A DNA stretch of 62,363 nucleotides from Thiogranum sp. (GTDB lineage Bacteria > Pseudomonadota > Gammaproteobacteria > DSM-19610). The number at the start of each line of letters is the position of its first letter. The stretch's first letter is position 1. Position numbers and translations under genes: made by a program. The DNA lies in the NCBI GenBank assembly GCA_030148775.1, contig JASBST010000061.1, forward strand, positions 1-62,363, given 5' to 3'. Below are positions 49,016-58,431 of this stretch, piece by piece. The notes under the pieces are model-generated. The model did no database searches and had not been told where the DNA came from. It worked only from the letters and a program-made list of their open reading frames with translations.

Positions 49016-50241
49016 GCCTGTTGATGGATGCACTGCGACGCGCCGAAGGCGAGGGCAAAACCGCGGTCGACGAACCAAAGGATGCGCCGTCGGAACTGGT
49101 GCAGCGACCGGCCAGCAACAGCCCGCTGCAACTCGAACCGATTGAAGAAAATGCGGCGCTCGGCGTCGCGGACAGCACCGACCCGCCCGTCGCCGTCAAT
49201 CCGACGAACACAGCACCGCCACAGCCGGGCGAAGCCGCCGACACAGCGCCCGCCAGCGTGGAAAAGCCGACATCCGCAAAGCGCACCGGCCTACACCCGG
49301 GTGTCGTATTCATCGGCAGCGGAATCCTATGCACCGGTGCCCTATTGACGGGATATTTTTTCTGGCAACTCGATGCAAGCCGGCAATACGACCTAGCGCC
49401 GGCCGCGACGCTGATCGACTCCGCCGATTTCAGCGACCACACTTCCGGCGAGGAAAGGGCAGCGCCGCCGGTGCTCAGCGAACCCCTTGCGCCAGCCGAC
49501 GAATCCGTGCCTACGCCGGCCCCGACTGCCGAGCAGCTCCCGGTAGCCGTCGCCGACAGCGTGCCGGCGACAGCTTTGACGCCGGCACGGGCGGAACCGC
49601 CACCGGAGCCGTCGGCGCTGCCGAAAATACAAATCCACCGTGGCCGCGCCGGCGCAGCGGTACCGGCAGCCTTAAATCAGGCCTATCAGGCCTACCGCAA
49701 CGGCGACTACGCCCGCGCGGAGCCACTTTACCGACAGGTCTTGCGCAGTTTTCCCGGCAACCGCGACGCGCTGTTGGGCTTGGCCGCCATCGCCATCCAC
49801 GCGGGCGATCGCGCCGGCGCACAACGCCATTATCGACGCTTGCTGGAGGCAAATCCGCACGACCGCACGGCATTGCTGGGTCTGCAGGGGCTGTCGGCCC
49901 AGCCGCAAAGCCTGGAGCAGGGCAGCCGCCTGAAATACTGGCTGCAGACAGAGCGCGACGACCCCCAACTGCACTTCGCGCTGGGTAACCAGTATGCCGC
50001 GTCCGGGCAATGGCGCGAAGCCCAGGAATCCTATTTTCAGGCTCATCAGCTGGCGCCGGAAAACGCGGACTATGCCTTCAACCTGGCTATCAGTCTCGAT
50101 CGACTCGGCAAACAGGCGCAGGCGCTGACCTTTTACACCAAAGCACTTGCGCTCGCCAAAGACGGACCGGCACTGTTGCCGTCCGCGCAAGCCGAAAGCC
50201 GGGTACGCCAACTGCAGCGCCTGTTGGGTCAGACAAAATGA
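49012..50241 (+). CDS. MshN-like TPR membrane protein
   Basis: 409 residues, with TTG at 49012 overlapping the secretin's TGA; MSLLMDALRRAEG is the usual MshN-type start. A low-complexity linker, one membrane helix (about 101-122) and another proline-rich linker precede a C-terminal TPR region (about 222-405), including AYRNGDYARAEPLYRQVLRS. This matches MshN, an inner-membrane component of MSHA assembly. It overlaps mshE by 4 bases. Confidence 0.8.
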   Translation: MSLLMDALRRAEGEGKTAVDEPKDAPSELVQRPASNSPLQLEPIEENAALGVADSTDPPVAVNPTNTAPPQPGEAADTAPASVEKPTSAKRTGLHPGVVFIGSGILCTGALLTGYFFWQLDASRQYDLAPAATLIDSADFSDHTSGEERAAPPVLSEPLAPADESVPTPAPTAEQLPVAVADSVPATALTPARAEPPPEPSALPKIQIHRGRAGAAVPAALNQAYQAYRNGDYARAEPLYRQVLRSFPGNRDALLGLAAIAIHAGDRAGAQRHYRRLLEANPHDRTALLGLQGLSAQPQSLEQGSRLKYWLQTERDDPQLHFALGNQYAASGQWREAQESYFQAHQLAPENADYAFNLAISLDRLGKQAQALTFYTKALALAKDGPALLPSAQAESRVRQLQRLLGQTK

Positions 50242-51938
50242 GCGCAGTGCAGAAACCCAAGCGCATCGGCGATCTGCTGATCGATAAGGGCGTCCTGACG
50301 CCGGATCAGCTCGGGATCGCGCTGACCGAGCAGAAGCGTTCTTCCGACCCCTTGGGCAAAATCATCGTACAAATGGGCTTCGCCACCGAAGCGGTCATCC
50401 GCGACGCCCTGGGCGAAGCGCTGGGACAGGCGAGTGTCGATCTGAGCAAAGTGGTAGTCGACAGCGAAGTCCTTCAGTTGGTCGGCAAGGAGATCGCCCG
50501 TCGCTTCCGTATTCTGCCGTTGTCGATGGACCGGCAGAAGAACACACTCACAGTAGCGATGTCCGACACCTTCAATGTTGTTGCCATCGACCAGCTCAGG
50601 GCACTGCTCGGCGGCGACTTGGAAATTGCACCGATTCTTGCCGGCGAATCGGAAATCGAGAACGCGATCGATCAGTTCTACGGTTTCGAGCTGTCGGTCG
50701 ACGGCATTTTGCGCGAAATCGAAACCGGTCAGGCCGATTATCAGCAGCTGCAAACTGAAGCGGACGAATACAGTCAGCCATTGGTCCGCCTGGTCGACGC
50801 CCTGCTTTCCGATGCGGTGAAAAAGGGTGCATCGGACATACACTTCGAACCCGAAATCGGATTTCTGCGCATCCGCTATCGCATAGACGGCGTGCTGCGC
50901 CAGATCCGCAGTCTGCATAAAAACTATTGGTCGGCAATCGCGGTGCGCCTGAAAGTGATCTCCGGCATGAACATCGCCGAAACGCGCGCGCCACAGGACG
51001 GGCATATCTCACTCACCCTGTTCGGTCGCCCGATCGACTTCCGCGTATCGGCACAACCGACCACTCACGGAGAGAACATCGTGCTGCGGGTACTCGACCG
51101 CAACAAAGGCATTGTCGCCCTCGACCGGCTCGGGCTCAGCGACGAAGCCCTGACCACGCTGCGGCTGATGATGGCCAGACCCGAGGGCATTCTCCTGGTG
51201 ACCGGACCGACCGGCAGCGGCAAAACCACCACACTGTATTCGATGCTGAACTACGTCAACAGCGAATCGGTTAATATCATGACGCTGGAGGATCCAGTGG
51301 AGTATCCCATGCCGATGATCCGCCAGACCTCGGTCAACACGGCCGCCAAGCTGGATTTCGCCAGTGGCATACGCTCCATGCTGCTCCAGGACCCGGATAT
51401 CATTCTGGTCGGTGAGATCCGCGACGAAGACACGGCCGATATGGCGCTGCGCGCCGCCATGACCGGCCATCAGGTGTATTCGACGCTGCACACGAATTCG
51501 GCTATCGGCTCTATCGCTCGCTTACTCGATTTGGGTATCGTGCCCGACGTACTCGCCGGCAACATCATCGGCATCGTTGCCCAACGGCTGATACGCAAGC
51601 TCTGTCCGCACTGCCGCCAGACCGATGCGCCCAACGAACTGGAACAGCATCTATTGGGTCTGAATGAAGATGAGGCGGTAATAATTCATCGCGCCGGCAG
51701 TTGCGATCATTGTCATCATACCGGCTACAAAGGCCGTATCGCCATCACCGAGCTGCTCAAGGTCGACGCCGGCATGGACGATCTGATCGCCCGCCGCGCC
51801 TCCCGGCGCGAGATTTCCGACTACGCGTTGGCCAACGGCTTCAAGCCGATCAGCAACGACGGCCTGCGACGAGTACTGGACGGCAGCACCACGCTGGAAG
51901 AAGTCTCGCGCGTCGTCGATCTGACCGATCGGCTGTAA
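50238..51938 (+). CDS. MshE-like assembly ATPase with MshEN (c-di-GMP-type) domain
   Basis: 566-residue GspE/PilB-family ATPase powering pilus extension. The N-terminal MshEN region has RIGDLLIDKGVLTPDQL and IALTEQ, the pattern that binds c-di-GMP in MshE; the second repeat begins PLGKIIVQMG, with Pro where Arg is typical, so binding may be weakened. Walker A GPTGSGKTTT is near residue 323, and DIILVGEIRDEDTADMA and TGHQVYSTLHTN follow. A CPHC-CDHC zinc site lies near 456-490. Confidence 0.92.
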   Translation: MSAVQKPKRIGDLLIDKGVLTPDQLGIALTEQKRSSDPLGKIIVQMGFATEAVIRDALGEALGQASVDLSKVVVDSEVLQLVGKEIARRFRILPLSMDRQKNTLTVAMSDTFNVVAIDQLRALLGGDLEIAPILAGESEIENAIDQFYGFELSVDGILREIETGQADYQQLQTEADEYSQPLVRLVDALLSDAVKKGASDIHFEPEIGFLRIRYRIDGVLRQIRSLHKNYWSAIAVRLKVISGMNIAETRAPQDGHISLTLFGRPIDFRVSAQPTTHGENIVLRVLDRNKGIVALDRLGLSDEALTTLRLMMARPEGILLVTGPTGSGKTTTLYSMLNYVNSESVNIMTLEDPVEYPMPMIRQTSVNTAAKLDFASGIRSMLLQDPDIILVGEIRDEDTADMALRAAMTGHQVYSTLHTNSAIGSIARLLDLGIVPDVLAGNIIGIVAQRLIRKLCPHCRQTDAPNELEQHLLGLNEDEAVIIHRAGSCDHCHHTGYKGRIAITELLKVDAGMDDLIARRASRREISDYALANGFKPISNDGLRRVLDGSTTLEEVSRVVDLTDRL

Positions 51939-51956
51939 CCCGGGAAAGGCGCACCG

Positions 51957-53162
51957 ATGTCGACCTTCGAATACAAAGCCATGGACAGCGCCGGCAATGC
52001 CGTGGTCGGCCGCATGGAGGCAAGCAACGACGACGATCTGGAGCTGCGGCTCAGCCGGATGGGGCTGGATTTGATCCATTATCGCAGTGCCGGAAAGCGC
52101 CGCCTGGGCTGGCGGCGCAATCAGATCGGCAGAACGGAACTGATTACTTTCTGTTTCCATCTGGAACAACTCACGCGCGCTGGCGTGCCGATTCTGGAGG
52201 CGCTGCGCGATTTACGTGACAGCGTCAATAACCAGCGTTTTCGCGAAGTGATTTCCTCGCTGCTGGAGGACATCGAGGGTGGCAAAACACTCTCGCAGGC
52301 TCTGGCCAGGTACCCGTCCTTTTTCAGTCCGGTGTTTATCAGCCTGATCGCCGCCGGCGAGGAAAGCGGCAGGCTGCCCGACATTCTGAAACGTCTGAGT
52401 GAATCGCTGAAGTGGCAGGACGAACTGACTGCGCACACGCGTAAAATCATTCTATATCCCGCTTTCGTGGGCGTGGTGATCACCGGCGTGATTGTATTTC
52501 TCATGGTCTATCTGGTGCCACAACTGGTCGGTTTTATAGAGAACATGGGAAAGGAAATTCCGCTGCACACCCGCGCCCTTATTTTTGTCTCCGAAGTGGT
52601 GATAAATTATTGGCCGGCACTGTTGGCTACACCCTTCGTGCTGTTTTTCGCGTTGCGCTACTGGGCTCGCCACACCCAGAGTGGGCGTGTGCGCGTAGAC
52701 CGCATGAAGCTCCGGCTGCCGCCGATCGGCCCCATCTATCAGAAAATAATTCTCGCCCGCTTCACCAGCAATTTCGCGCTCCTGTACCAGGCGGGGATCA
52801 GCGTGCTGGAGTGCATCCGCATGGGAGAGAAACTGGTGGGTAACAGCGTCATCGCACAGGCGCTGCAACGGGTGAGAACCCAAATCGGCGAAGGCGTCGG
52901 CCTGACGTCGAGCTTCGAGAACACCGGCCTGTTCCCGCCACTGGTGCTGCGCATGCTGCGGGTCGGCGAAGGCAGCGGCGCCCTGGATACTTCGCTCGAG
53001 AACGTGAGCTACTTTTATAACCGCGACGTGAGCGAGTCGATCGAGCGGGTACAGGCGCTGATAGAACCCGCGATGACCCTGATCCTCGGCACTATGCTTG
53101 GCTGGGTCATGTTGTCGGTGCTGGGCCCCATCTACGATCTGCTCGGCGACGTTACAAGGTAG
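51957..53162 (+). CDS. MshG-like inner-membrane platform protein (GspF/PilC family)
   Basis: 401-residue polytopic platform protein. Two T2SSF domains are visible: the first contains FCFHLEQLTRAGVPILEALRDL and ISLIAAGEESGRLPDIL, the second FTSNFALLYQAGISVLECIRMG and LRMLRVGEGSGALDTSL. Membrane helices lie at about 163-185, 215-235 and 372-393. It couples the ATPase to pilin extraction. It starts 18 bases after the mshE-like gene. Confidence 0.93.
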   Translation: MSTFEYKAMDSAGNAVVGRMEASNDDDLELRLSRMGLDLIHYRSAGKRRLGWRRNQIGRTELITFCFHLEQLTRAGVPILEALRDLRDSVNNQRFREVISSLLEDIEGGKTLSQALARYPSFFSPVFISLIAAGEESGRLPDILKRLSESLKWQDELTAHTRKIILYPAFVGVVITGVIVFLMVYLVPQLVGFIENMGKEIPLHTRALIFVSEVVINYWPALLATPFVLFFALRYWARHTQSGRVRVDRMKLRLPPIGPIYQKIILARFTSNFALLYQAGISVLECIRMGEKLVGNSVIAQALQRVRTQIGEGVGLTSSFENTGLFPPLVLRMLRVGEGSGALDTSLENVSYFYNRDVSESIERVQALIEPAMTLILGTMLGWVMLSVLGPIYDLLGDVTR

Positions 53163-53166
53163 AGCG

Positions 53167-54705
53167 ATGAGCCTGATACTCTATTTAACCGGCCAAACGG
53201 TGACGCTGTACCGGCTGCGTCGCAAGACGGTTGAAAAACTGGGCCTCTACGATTGCGACGACAGTGGCTACGCGTCTCTCTGCAACGAACTGCGAGAGCG
53301 CGCCGCGGCACCGGTCGCCGTGCTCGCCGATCTGATCGAAGAAGAATTTCATGAGGAAATACTGCCCCATACCGTCGGCCCGGACCGTAGCAAACTGCAC
53401 GCACGGCACGCGGGCAAACTCTTTCGCTCCACGCCCTTTCGCTACCATGCCGTTATAGGGCGTGAGTCCGGCGGACGACGTGACGACCGCGTGTTGTTCA
53501 GCGCGCTCACCAACCGGGACAATATCGAACCGCTTCTCGACGTCCTGGGGCGGGCCGGAATACCGGTAAAAGGCGTCTATTCGCTCCCGGTCCTCAGCCG
53601 CTGCCTGATCAGACCCCTGGCGCTGAAACAGACAAATGCGCTGATCGTCACCGAACAGCCCGATGGCGGACTGCGCGAGAGCTTTGTCCGTCACGGGCAT
53701 ATCCGCTTCAGCCGCCTGGCACCGATCAGCGAGGCGTCGCCGCAGGATTACTGCCGCACACTCGCGGCTGAGATCGAGAAGACACGCCGTTATCTGCTCA
53801 GCCTGCGGCTGCTCAACCCGGACGAAATTCTGGACGTTTATGCGGTCTGCGACCAGGCACGCCTGAAGGCGCTGGAAAAGTTACCGCAGAGCGACAACTC
53901 GTTGAAACTTCACGCCGTCGATATCCAGAAACTCGGCGTCAGCGTCGGCGCGCACGAGCTCCCGCCTTCCCGCCTGAGCGATGGTTTATTTTGCTACCTG
54001 CTTTATAAACACAGGTTGCGCAATCATTACGCCTGCGGCCCGCACCTGCGCAATTGGCGTACGCACCAACTGCGAATCGCATTGCGGGCCGCAACCTGGT
54101 TGATTATTGTCGCCGCCACAACCTTGTCCGGCATCAACCTGGTGGACAGTCATCTGATGACACTCGAGCGCAACAAACTCAACCAGGCCGGCCAGAGAAT
54201 CGAGCACGCTTATGACCGGGTGGCACAGCAGCTTTCCCTGGAACCGGATCAGGCCCTGGCCATGCGTGAGGCGATCGACATCGCCAGACATTTGCAGTTC
54301 GATTCGCACGGTCTGAAACAGCTTTATCAGCTACTCGGGCATGAGTTCAGCACCCAGCCTGATCTGGTGATGGACAGCCTCAACTGGTTCACGGCCGCGC
54401 AGGCGGCAGCCGAGGAACCGCCCAACGAGCAACGGACCGTGGAGGAAAGGCCCTATCTTATTGGCCGTATCCGCGGTCATATCCACCGTTTCGATGGCAA
54501 CTACCTCGCCGCGCAGGCGCGGCTCAGCGCCATCGCGGGGCAATTGGCCGAGCGTCCGCGGGTGGTCTCCGCCGCCATTACACGCCAGCCGCTCGACACC
54601 CGTACCGACAGCGATTTGCAGGGCACCATGGTGCTCAATGGCGATGCGGGCAGCGCCCCGTTTGAACTTCGGCTGGTACTGGAGGTGGGCGATGAACCGG
54701 TTTGA
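53167..54705 (+). CDS. PilM-PilN-like (MshI-like) assembly fusion protein
   Basis: 512 residues. The N-terminal 310 look like a degenerate actin-like PilM/MshI module, with LILYLTGQTVTLYRL at the start, but no clear nucleotide-binding glycine motif. A membrane helix (about 316-335) follows, then a coiled-coil periplasmic region as in PilN. The combined layout suggests a PilM-PilN fusion joining the cytoplasmic ring to the PilN/PilO complex. It overlaps the PilO-like gene by 14 bases. Similarity is weak; assignment rests mainly on order, size and topology. Confidence 0.5.
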   Translation: MSLILYLTGQTVTLYRLRRKTVEKLGLYDCDDSGYASLCNELRERAAAPVAVLADLIEEEFHEEILPHTVGPDRSKLHARHAGKLFRSTPFRYHAVIGRESGGRRDDRVLFSALTNRDNIEPLLDVLGRAGIPVKGVYSLPVLSRCLIRPLALKQTNALIVTEQPDGGLRESFVRHGHIRFSRLAPISEASPQDYCRTLAAEIEKTRRYLLSLRLLNPDEILDVYAVCDQARLKALEKLPQSDNSLKLHAVDIQKLGVSVGAHELPPSRLSDGLFCYLLYKHRLRNHYACGPHLRNWRTHQLRIALRAATWLIIVAATTLSGINLVDSHLMTLERNKLNQAGQRIEHAYDRVAQQLSLEPDQALAMREAIDIARHLQFDSHGLKQLYQLLGHEFSTQPDLVMDSLNWFTAAQAAAEEPPNEQRTVEERPYLIGRIRGHIHRFDGNYLAAQARLSAIAGQLAERPRVVSAAITRQPLDTRTDSDLQGTMVLNGDAGSAPFELRLVLEVGDEPV

Positions 54706-55324
54706 GGTCGACAGCGCTGCACTGAAAGCGCCGGCGCTGGTGACACTGGTGACGCTGCTCGCCGCCGCGGCACTGGTGTGGTTGAGCCAGGCGCACGTCG
54801 CAACCCATCAACGCGCGCTGCAACAGGCGCGCGACGAGCTCAACGGTATCCGCGCTGATTACACCCAGGCGGTGGAGGCTGGAACCATCATACGCAACTC
54901 CAGCCAACGCTATGCGCAGCTGGCACGACACGGCTTCATTGGCGACGAACCCCGGCTGGTGTGGATCGAGGCACTGCGCGCCGGCGGGCAAAAACACCAT
55001 CTCTATCAACTGCTATACAATCTGAAGCAACGTCAGCCGCTGCAACTGGCAGGCGACGAGAGTTCGACCCACTATCAGCTCTATGGCAGCTTCATGCATC
55101 TGGAGCTCGAACTGGCGCATGAAGTCGACCTGCTGCGCTACTTCGCAGAGCTGGAAACCGGCGGTGCCGCGGTGTGGCAGCTGCACGGGTGCACAGTTTC
55201 CTCGGCTGTTCACAACGGAAAAATCGTGTTTGATAAAGCCAACGTCAAAGCCAGCTGCGATCTGGCGTGGTACACGATTAAATCCTTGACGGAGCTGTCC
55301 GAGGCGGAAGGTGAACAACTATGA
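54692..55324 (+). CDS. PilO-like inner-membrane assembly protein
   Basis: 210-residue bitopic protein: short cytoplasmic start, membrane helix (about 11-31), coiled coil (about 35-65) and an alpha/beta periplasmic domain. GGAGGTGGGC gives a strong ribosome site for the ATG at 54692, inside the end of the previous gene. Topology and position between the PilM/N-like and PilP-like genes suggest PilO. Only remote sequence similarity is visible. Confidence 0.5.
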   Translation: MNRFEVDSAALKAPALVTLVTLLAAAALVWLSQAHVATHQRALQQARDELNGIRADYTQAVEAGTIIRNSSQRYAQLARHGFIGDEPRLVWIEALRAGGQKHHLYQLLYNLKQRQPLQLAGDESSTHYQLYGSFMHLELELAHEVDLLRYFAELETGGAAVWQLHGCTVSSAVHNGKIVFDKANVKASCDLAWYTIKSLTELSEAEGEQL

Positions 55325-55749
55325 AACATAGTGTCAGATTCTGCCTGCTGGCAACCTCGCTGTGCATCTCCGGCGCGCACGGCGCCGATAGCTACGGGCG
55401 TTTGTTCACTTCGCCGGCGCAACGCGCAGAGCTGGATGACCGCTTCGCCGCTCACCGCGCGGACGAGGCCGACGTGGAAGGAGAACCGCAGCCGCGCACA
55501 GCCGACCGCCCCCTCCGTCTCAACGGTACGTTGATCGGCAGCAGCGGCCGCAAAGAGGTCTGGATCAACGGTCAAAGCGCCAGTGACCTGACTAACCCGC
55601 CGGTCGTTCGTGTACTGAGCAGTGAACGGGTACAAATCAAACCCAGCGGCTCCCTGCCACCGGCGACAATGAAACCCGGTCAGGTGCTGGACACCACCAC
55701 CGGCCAGGTCAGCGAGCCGTATCTTAACAAGACGATTCCCGGGTCCTGA
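55321..55749 (+). CDS. PilP/MshK-like periplasmic protein
   Basis: 142 residues with a signal peptide (about 1-22, cut after HGA). The middle LRLNGTLIGSSGRKEVWINGQ is like the GspC/PilP homology region, in which LNG...VWING repeats, and VQIKPSG follows. Such proteins link the inner-membrane complex to the secretin. It overlaps the PilO-like gene by 4 bases. Confidence 0.6.
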   Translation: MKHSVRFCLLATSLCISGAHGADSYGRLFTSPAQRAELDDRFAAHRADEADVEGEPQPRTADRPLRLNGTLIGSSGRKEVWINGQSASDLTNPPVVRVLSSERVQIKPSGSLPPATMKPGQVLDTTTGQVSEPYLNKTIPGS

Positions 55750-55754
55750 TCGGC

Positions 55755-56921
55755 ATGACGACCTACAGACCCGCACGCGGACCACGCGATCAGCAGGGCG
55801 CCGCCCTGCTGATCCTATTGACGATCATTGTCACCGCAGCCGCCTATACCCTGCTTAACCGTCTCAATCGCGAACCGGCGGCGATACTGCGCGCGGCCGG
55901 CGACAGCAAACTGCTCGGCGAAGCGAAAAGCGCATTGACCGGATACGCGCTGTCAGCCTCGACGCCGGTTACGCAACCCGGCAGACTGCCGTGTCCCGAC
56001 TATGCCGGCGATGGCAACTTCGACGGCCTGAGCGACCCGTGCGATGAACAGACCAACTTCGTCCGTCTGGGCCGTCTGCCGTGGCAGACCCTGGGGCTGG
56101 CGCCCCTGCGCGACAGTGCCGGCGAGCTGCTGTGGTACAGCCCGGCACTGGAACTCGACGGCAATCAGATCATCAACAGCGACAGCTCCACCAGTCTGCG
56201 GCTCGACGGCGAGCCGCGCGAAGTCGCCGCCGTGGTGATCGCGCCCGGCGCTGCGCTGGAAGGCCAGGCCCGCCCCGCCGGCCTGGCCGCGCAATCCGAT
56301 CCGCGGCGCTACCTGGAAGACCGCAACAGCCGCGCCGACCGCGAATTCGTTTCGGCCGCGACGTCGGCGGTGACGCCGTTCAACGATCAACTGGCGGTAA
56401 TCTACCGGGATGAATTATTGCAGGCTGTGGAGCGACGGGTGCTGGGTGAATTAAAATCCCGTTTGCTGTCGTATTACGCCGCAAACCGCTATTACCCTTA
56501 CCCTACGGCCTTGAACGGCACCGATTGCGACCTTACAGGCACTCAGGGCCATCTGCCTCTGGTCATAAAGCCCGGTTGTCCCGTGCTGGCCGAATGGACA
56601 CCAGCCTCCGCGCCACCCGCCTGGTTCAGTAGCCAGAAGTGGAATCTGCTGGTCTGGTACGCACCGGCGCCCGCGTGTGTCCTCTTAACGCCTGATTGCA
56701 GCGGCAGCGGGAAAATTCAAGTGCGCAACACCCCTGTTCCGGACGACGATAAAGAGGCGGTGTTACTGGCAGCCGGCGCCGCGCTGAGCGGGCAGTCGCG
56801 GCCCGCGCTGAGTCTCGGCGACCTGCTCGATGACAGCGAGAACAAGAACAACGATACCGTATTCAGTCGCTTGCCCGTGGACGCGGCCAGCAATGACCAG
56901 GTGCAGGTGGTGGCACCGTGA
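55755..56921 (+). CDS. Large pilin-like protein (PilX/GspK-type start)
   Basis: 388 residues with a prepilin-like N-terminus: QQGAALLILLTIIVTAAAYTLL, a glycine cleavage site followed by hydrophobic residues and without Glu5, as in PilX and GspK minor subunits. The large extracellular part begins with LPCPDYAGDGNFDG and GRLPWQTLG, motifs also found in the next pilin-like gene, and contains six or more cysteines. It may cap or modify the fibre. It precedes the next gene with a 4-base overlap. Confidence 0.65.
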   Translation: MTTYRPARGPRDQQGAALLILLTIIVTAAAYTLLNRLNREPAAILRAAGDSKLLGEAKSALTGYALSASTPVTQPGRLPCPDYAGDGNFDGLSDPCDEQTNFVRLGRLPWQTLGLAPLRDSAGELLWYSPALELDGNQIINSDSSTSLRLDGEPREVAAVVIAPGAALEGQARPAGLAAQSDPRRYLEDRNSRADREFVSAATSAVTPFNDQLAVIYRDELLQAVERRVLGELKSRLLSYYAANRYYPYPTALNGTDCDLTGTQGHLPLVIKPGCPVLAEWTPASAPPAWFSSQKWNLLVWYAPAPACVLLTPDCSGSGKIQVRNTPVPDDDKEAVLLAAGAALSGQSRPALSLGDLLDDSENKNNDTVFSRLPVDAASNDQVQVVAP

Positions 56922-57643
56922 ACGCTTTACCGATGCAGCGCGGTTTCACGCTGGTGGAGATGTCCATCGCGCTGGTTATTATCGCGTTGCTGATAGGTGG
57001 CATGCTGACACCTTTGGCAACGCAAAAAGAACAGCAACGGCGCAGCGAGAATCAGCAGCTGCTCGAACAGGCCCGCGACGCCCTCTACGGTTTCGCCGTG
57101 GTCAACGGGTATCTGCCTTGTCCCGACACCGACGGCGATGGCCTGGAGAACACCGGCCCCAATCCCGGCGACTGTGGTCGCCAGACAGCCGGCGCCGACC
57201 GCTTCTATCCCAATGGCAGGCCCGGACGCCTGCCCTGGGTGACGTTGGGCGTCGACGCGCAATTCGATCCCTGGGGAGAGTCGCATTTTGTGCGCTACGC
57301 GGTGAACGGCGCGTTCGTGGGCGACCCGACCGACGGCACCTTTACACTCAACGCCAGCGGGACAGGGACGGGCATCATCGAAATCCATAGCAGCGCGGGC
57401 GATTGCGGTTCGGCGGTCAACAACATCGTGGCTTATAACGTACCGGCGCTGATCTGGTCCGGCGCCAAAACCGATTATTCGGCTTCGTCCGCGGACGAGG
57501 CGGAAAACCTCGACGATAACGATGCCTGTTTTGTGGCGCGCGATTACAGCACCCGCGCCGGCGCGGAATTCGACGATCAGATGATATGGCTCTCGCCCAG
57601 TATTCTGTTCAATAAAATGATCTCCGCAGGTGTTCTGCCATGA
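56918..57643 (+). CDS. Type IV prepilin-like protein with PCPDxDGDG motif
   Basis: 241 residues from GTG at 56918. A class III prepilin signal, QRGFTLVEMSIALVIIALLIGG, is present near residues 7-28 with Glu5 of the mature protein. The globular region opens with YLPCPDTDGDGLENT, whose acidic loop looks suited to a metal such as calcium, then GRLPWVTLGV and DPWGESHFVRYAV. Probably a minor pilin. It overlaps the ABC permease gene by 4 bases. Confidence 0.75.
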   Translation: MNALPMQRGFTLVEMSIALVIIALLIGGMLTPLATQKEQQRRSENQQLLEQARDALYGFAVVNGYLPCPDTDGDGLENTGPNPGDCGRQTAGADRFYPNGRPGRLPWVTLGVDAQFDPWGESHFVRYAVNGAFVGDPTDGTFTLNASGTGTGIIEIHSSAGDCGSAVNNIVAYNVPALIWSGAKTDYSASSADEAENLDDNDACFVARDYSTRAGAEFDDQMIWLSPSILFNKMISAGVLP

Positions 57644-58419
57644 AGGGCCTGACCGGTCCGATTTTGGTCATCGCGCGTTATACCGCCCTGGAGGCGTTGC
57701 GCACCCGTTATATATGGATGGTACTGGCGCTGCTCGGCCTTGGCATGGGTGTGGCCGCGTTCAGTGGCGACTTGGCGATTACCGAAACGGTGCAGACCCA
57801 GGCCGCGATCACCGCGGCGATCTTGCGTTTCGCGGCGGCGTTGCTGGTGATGCTGTTTGTCACCTCGAGTGTACAGCGTGAATTCAACGACAAATCGGTC
57901 GACTTGATGCTGTCGTTGCCGCTGCCACGCAGCGGCTATTATCTTGGCAAACTCAGCGGCTACGCCCTGGTCGCCGCAGCCACTGCGGTGCCGTTAGGCC
58001 TGTTATTGTGGTTCTTCGTACCCGCCGCGCCGGCCCTACTGTGGGGGCTGTCGCTGGTTCTGGAACTGGTGCTGGTGTGCGCCGCGAGTCTGTTGTTCGC
58101 TTTCGCTTTCGCCCAGGCCACCGCAGCGGTCTCGGCCACGCTGCTGTTCTATCTGGTTGGTCGCAGCATTGGCGCCATTCAGCTGATGGCGCACGGCCCG
58201 CTGATCAACCAGGCGGATCTCTCCCAGCGCCTCACCGCGTGGGCGGTGGACTCGCTGGCCTACCTGCTCCCGGATCTGGAGCGCTTCACCCGCAGCGCTT
58301 GGCTGCTTTACCCCGACGGTGGTTTTGAACAGTTGCTCCCCCTGGTCGTGCAGACGGCGATTTACCTGCTGCTGCTCTCCGCCGTGGCCCTGTTCGATTT
58401 GCAACGGAAAAACTTCTAG
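57640..58419 (+). CDS. ABC-2-type transporter permease inside the pilus operon
   Basis: 259-residue membrane protein with about six helices. ARYTALEALRTRYIWMVL at the start, SVQREFNDKSVDLMLSLPLPRSGYYLGKL after the second helix, and the final FDLQRKNF match ABC-2 family permeases. Its ATPase partner is probably the gene at 59938, which follows after a hypothetical and a pilin. The start overlaps the stop of the preceding pilin gene. Confidence 0.8.
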   Translation: MKGLTGPILVIARYTALEALRTRYIWMVLALLGLGMGVAAFSGDLAITETVQTQAAITAAILRFAAALLVMLFVTSSVQREFNDKSVDLMLSLPLPRSGYYLGKLSGYALVAAATAVPLGLLLWFFVPAAPALLWGLSLVLELVLVCAASLLFAFAFAQATAAVSATLLFYLVGRSIGAIQLMAHGPLINQADLSQRLTAWAVDSLAYLLPDLERFTRSAWLLYPDGGFEQLLPLVVQTAIYLLLLSAVALFDLQRKNF

Positions 58420-58431
58420 GGGACGCTGGCG

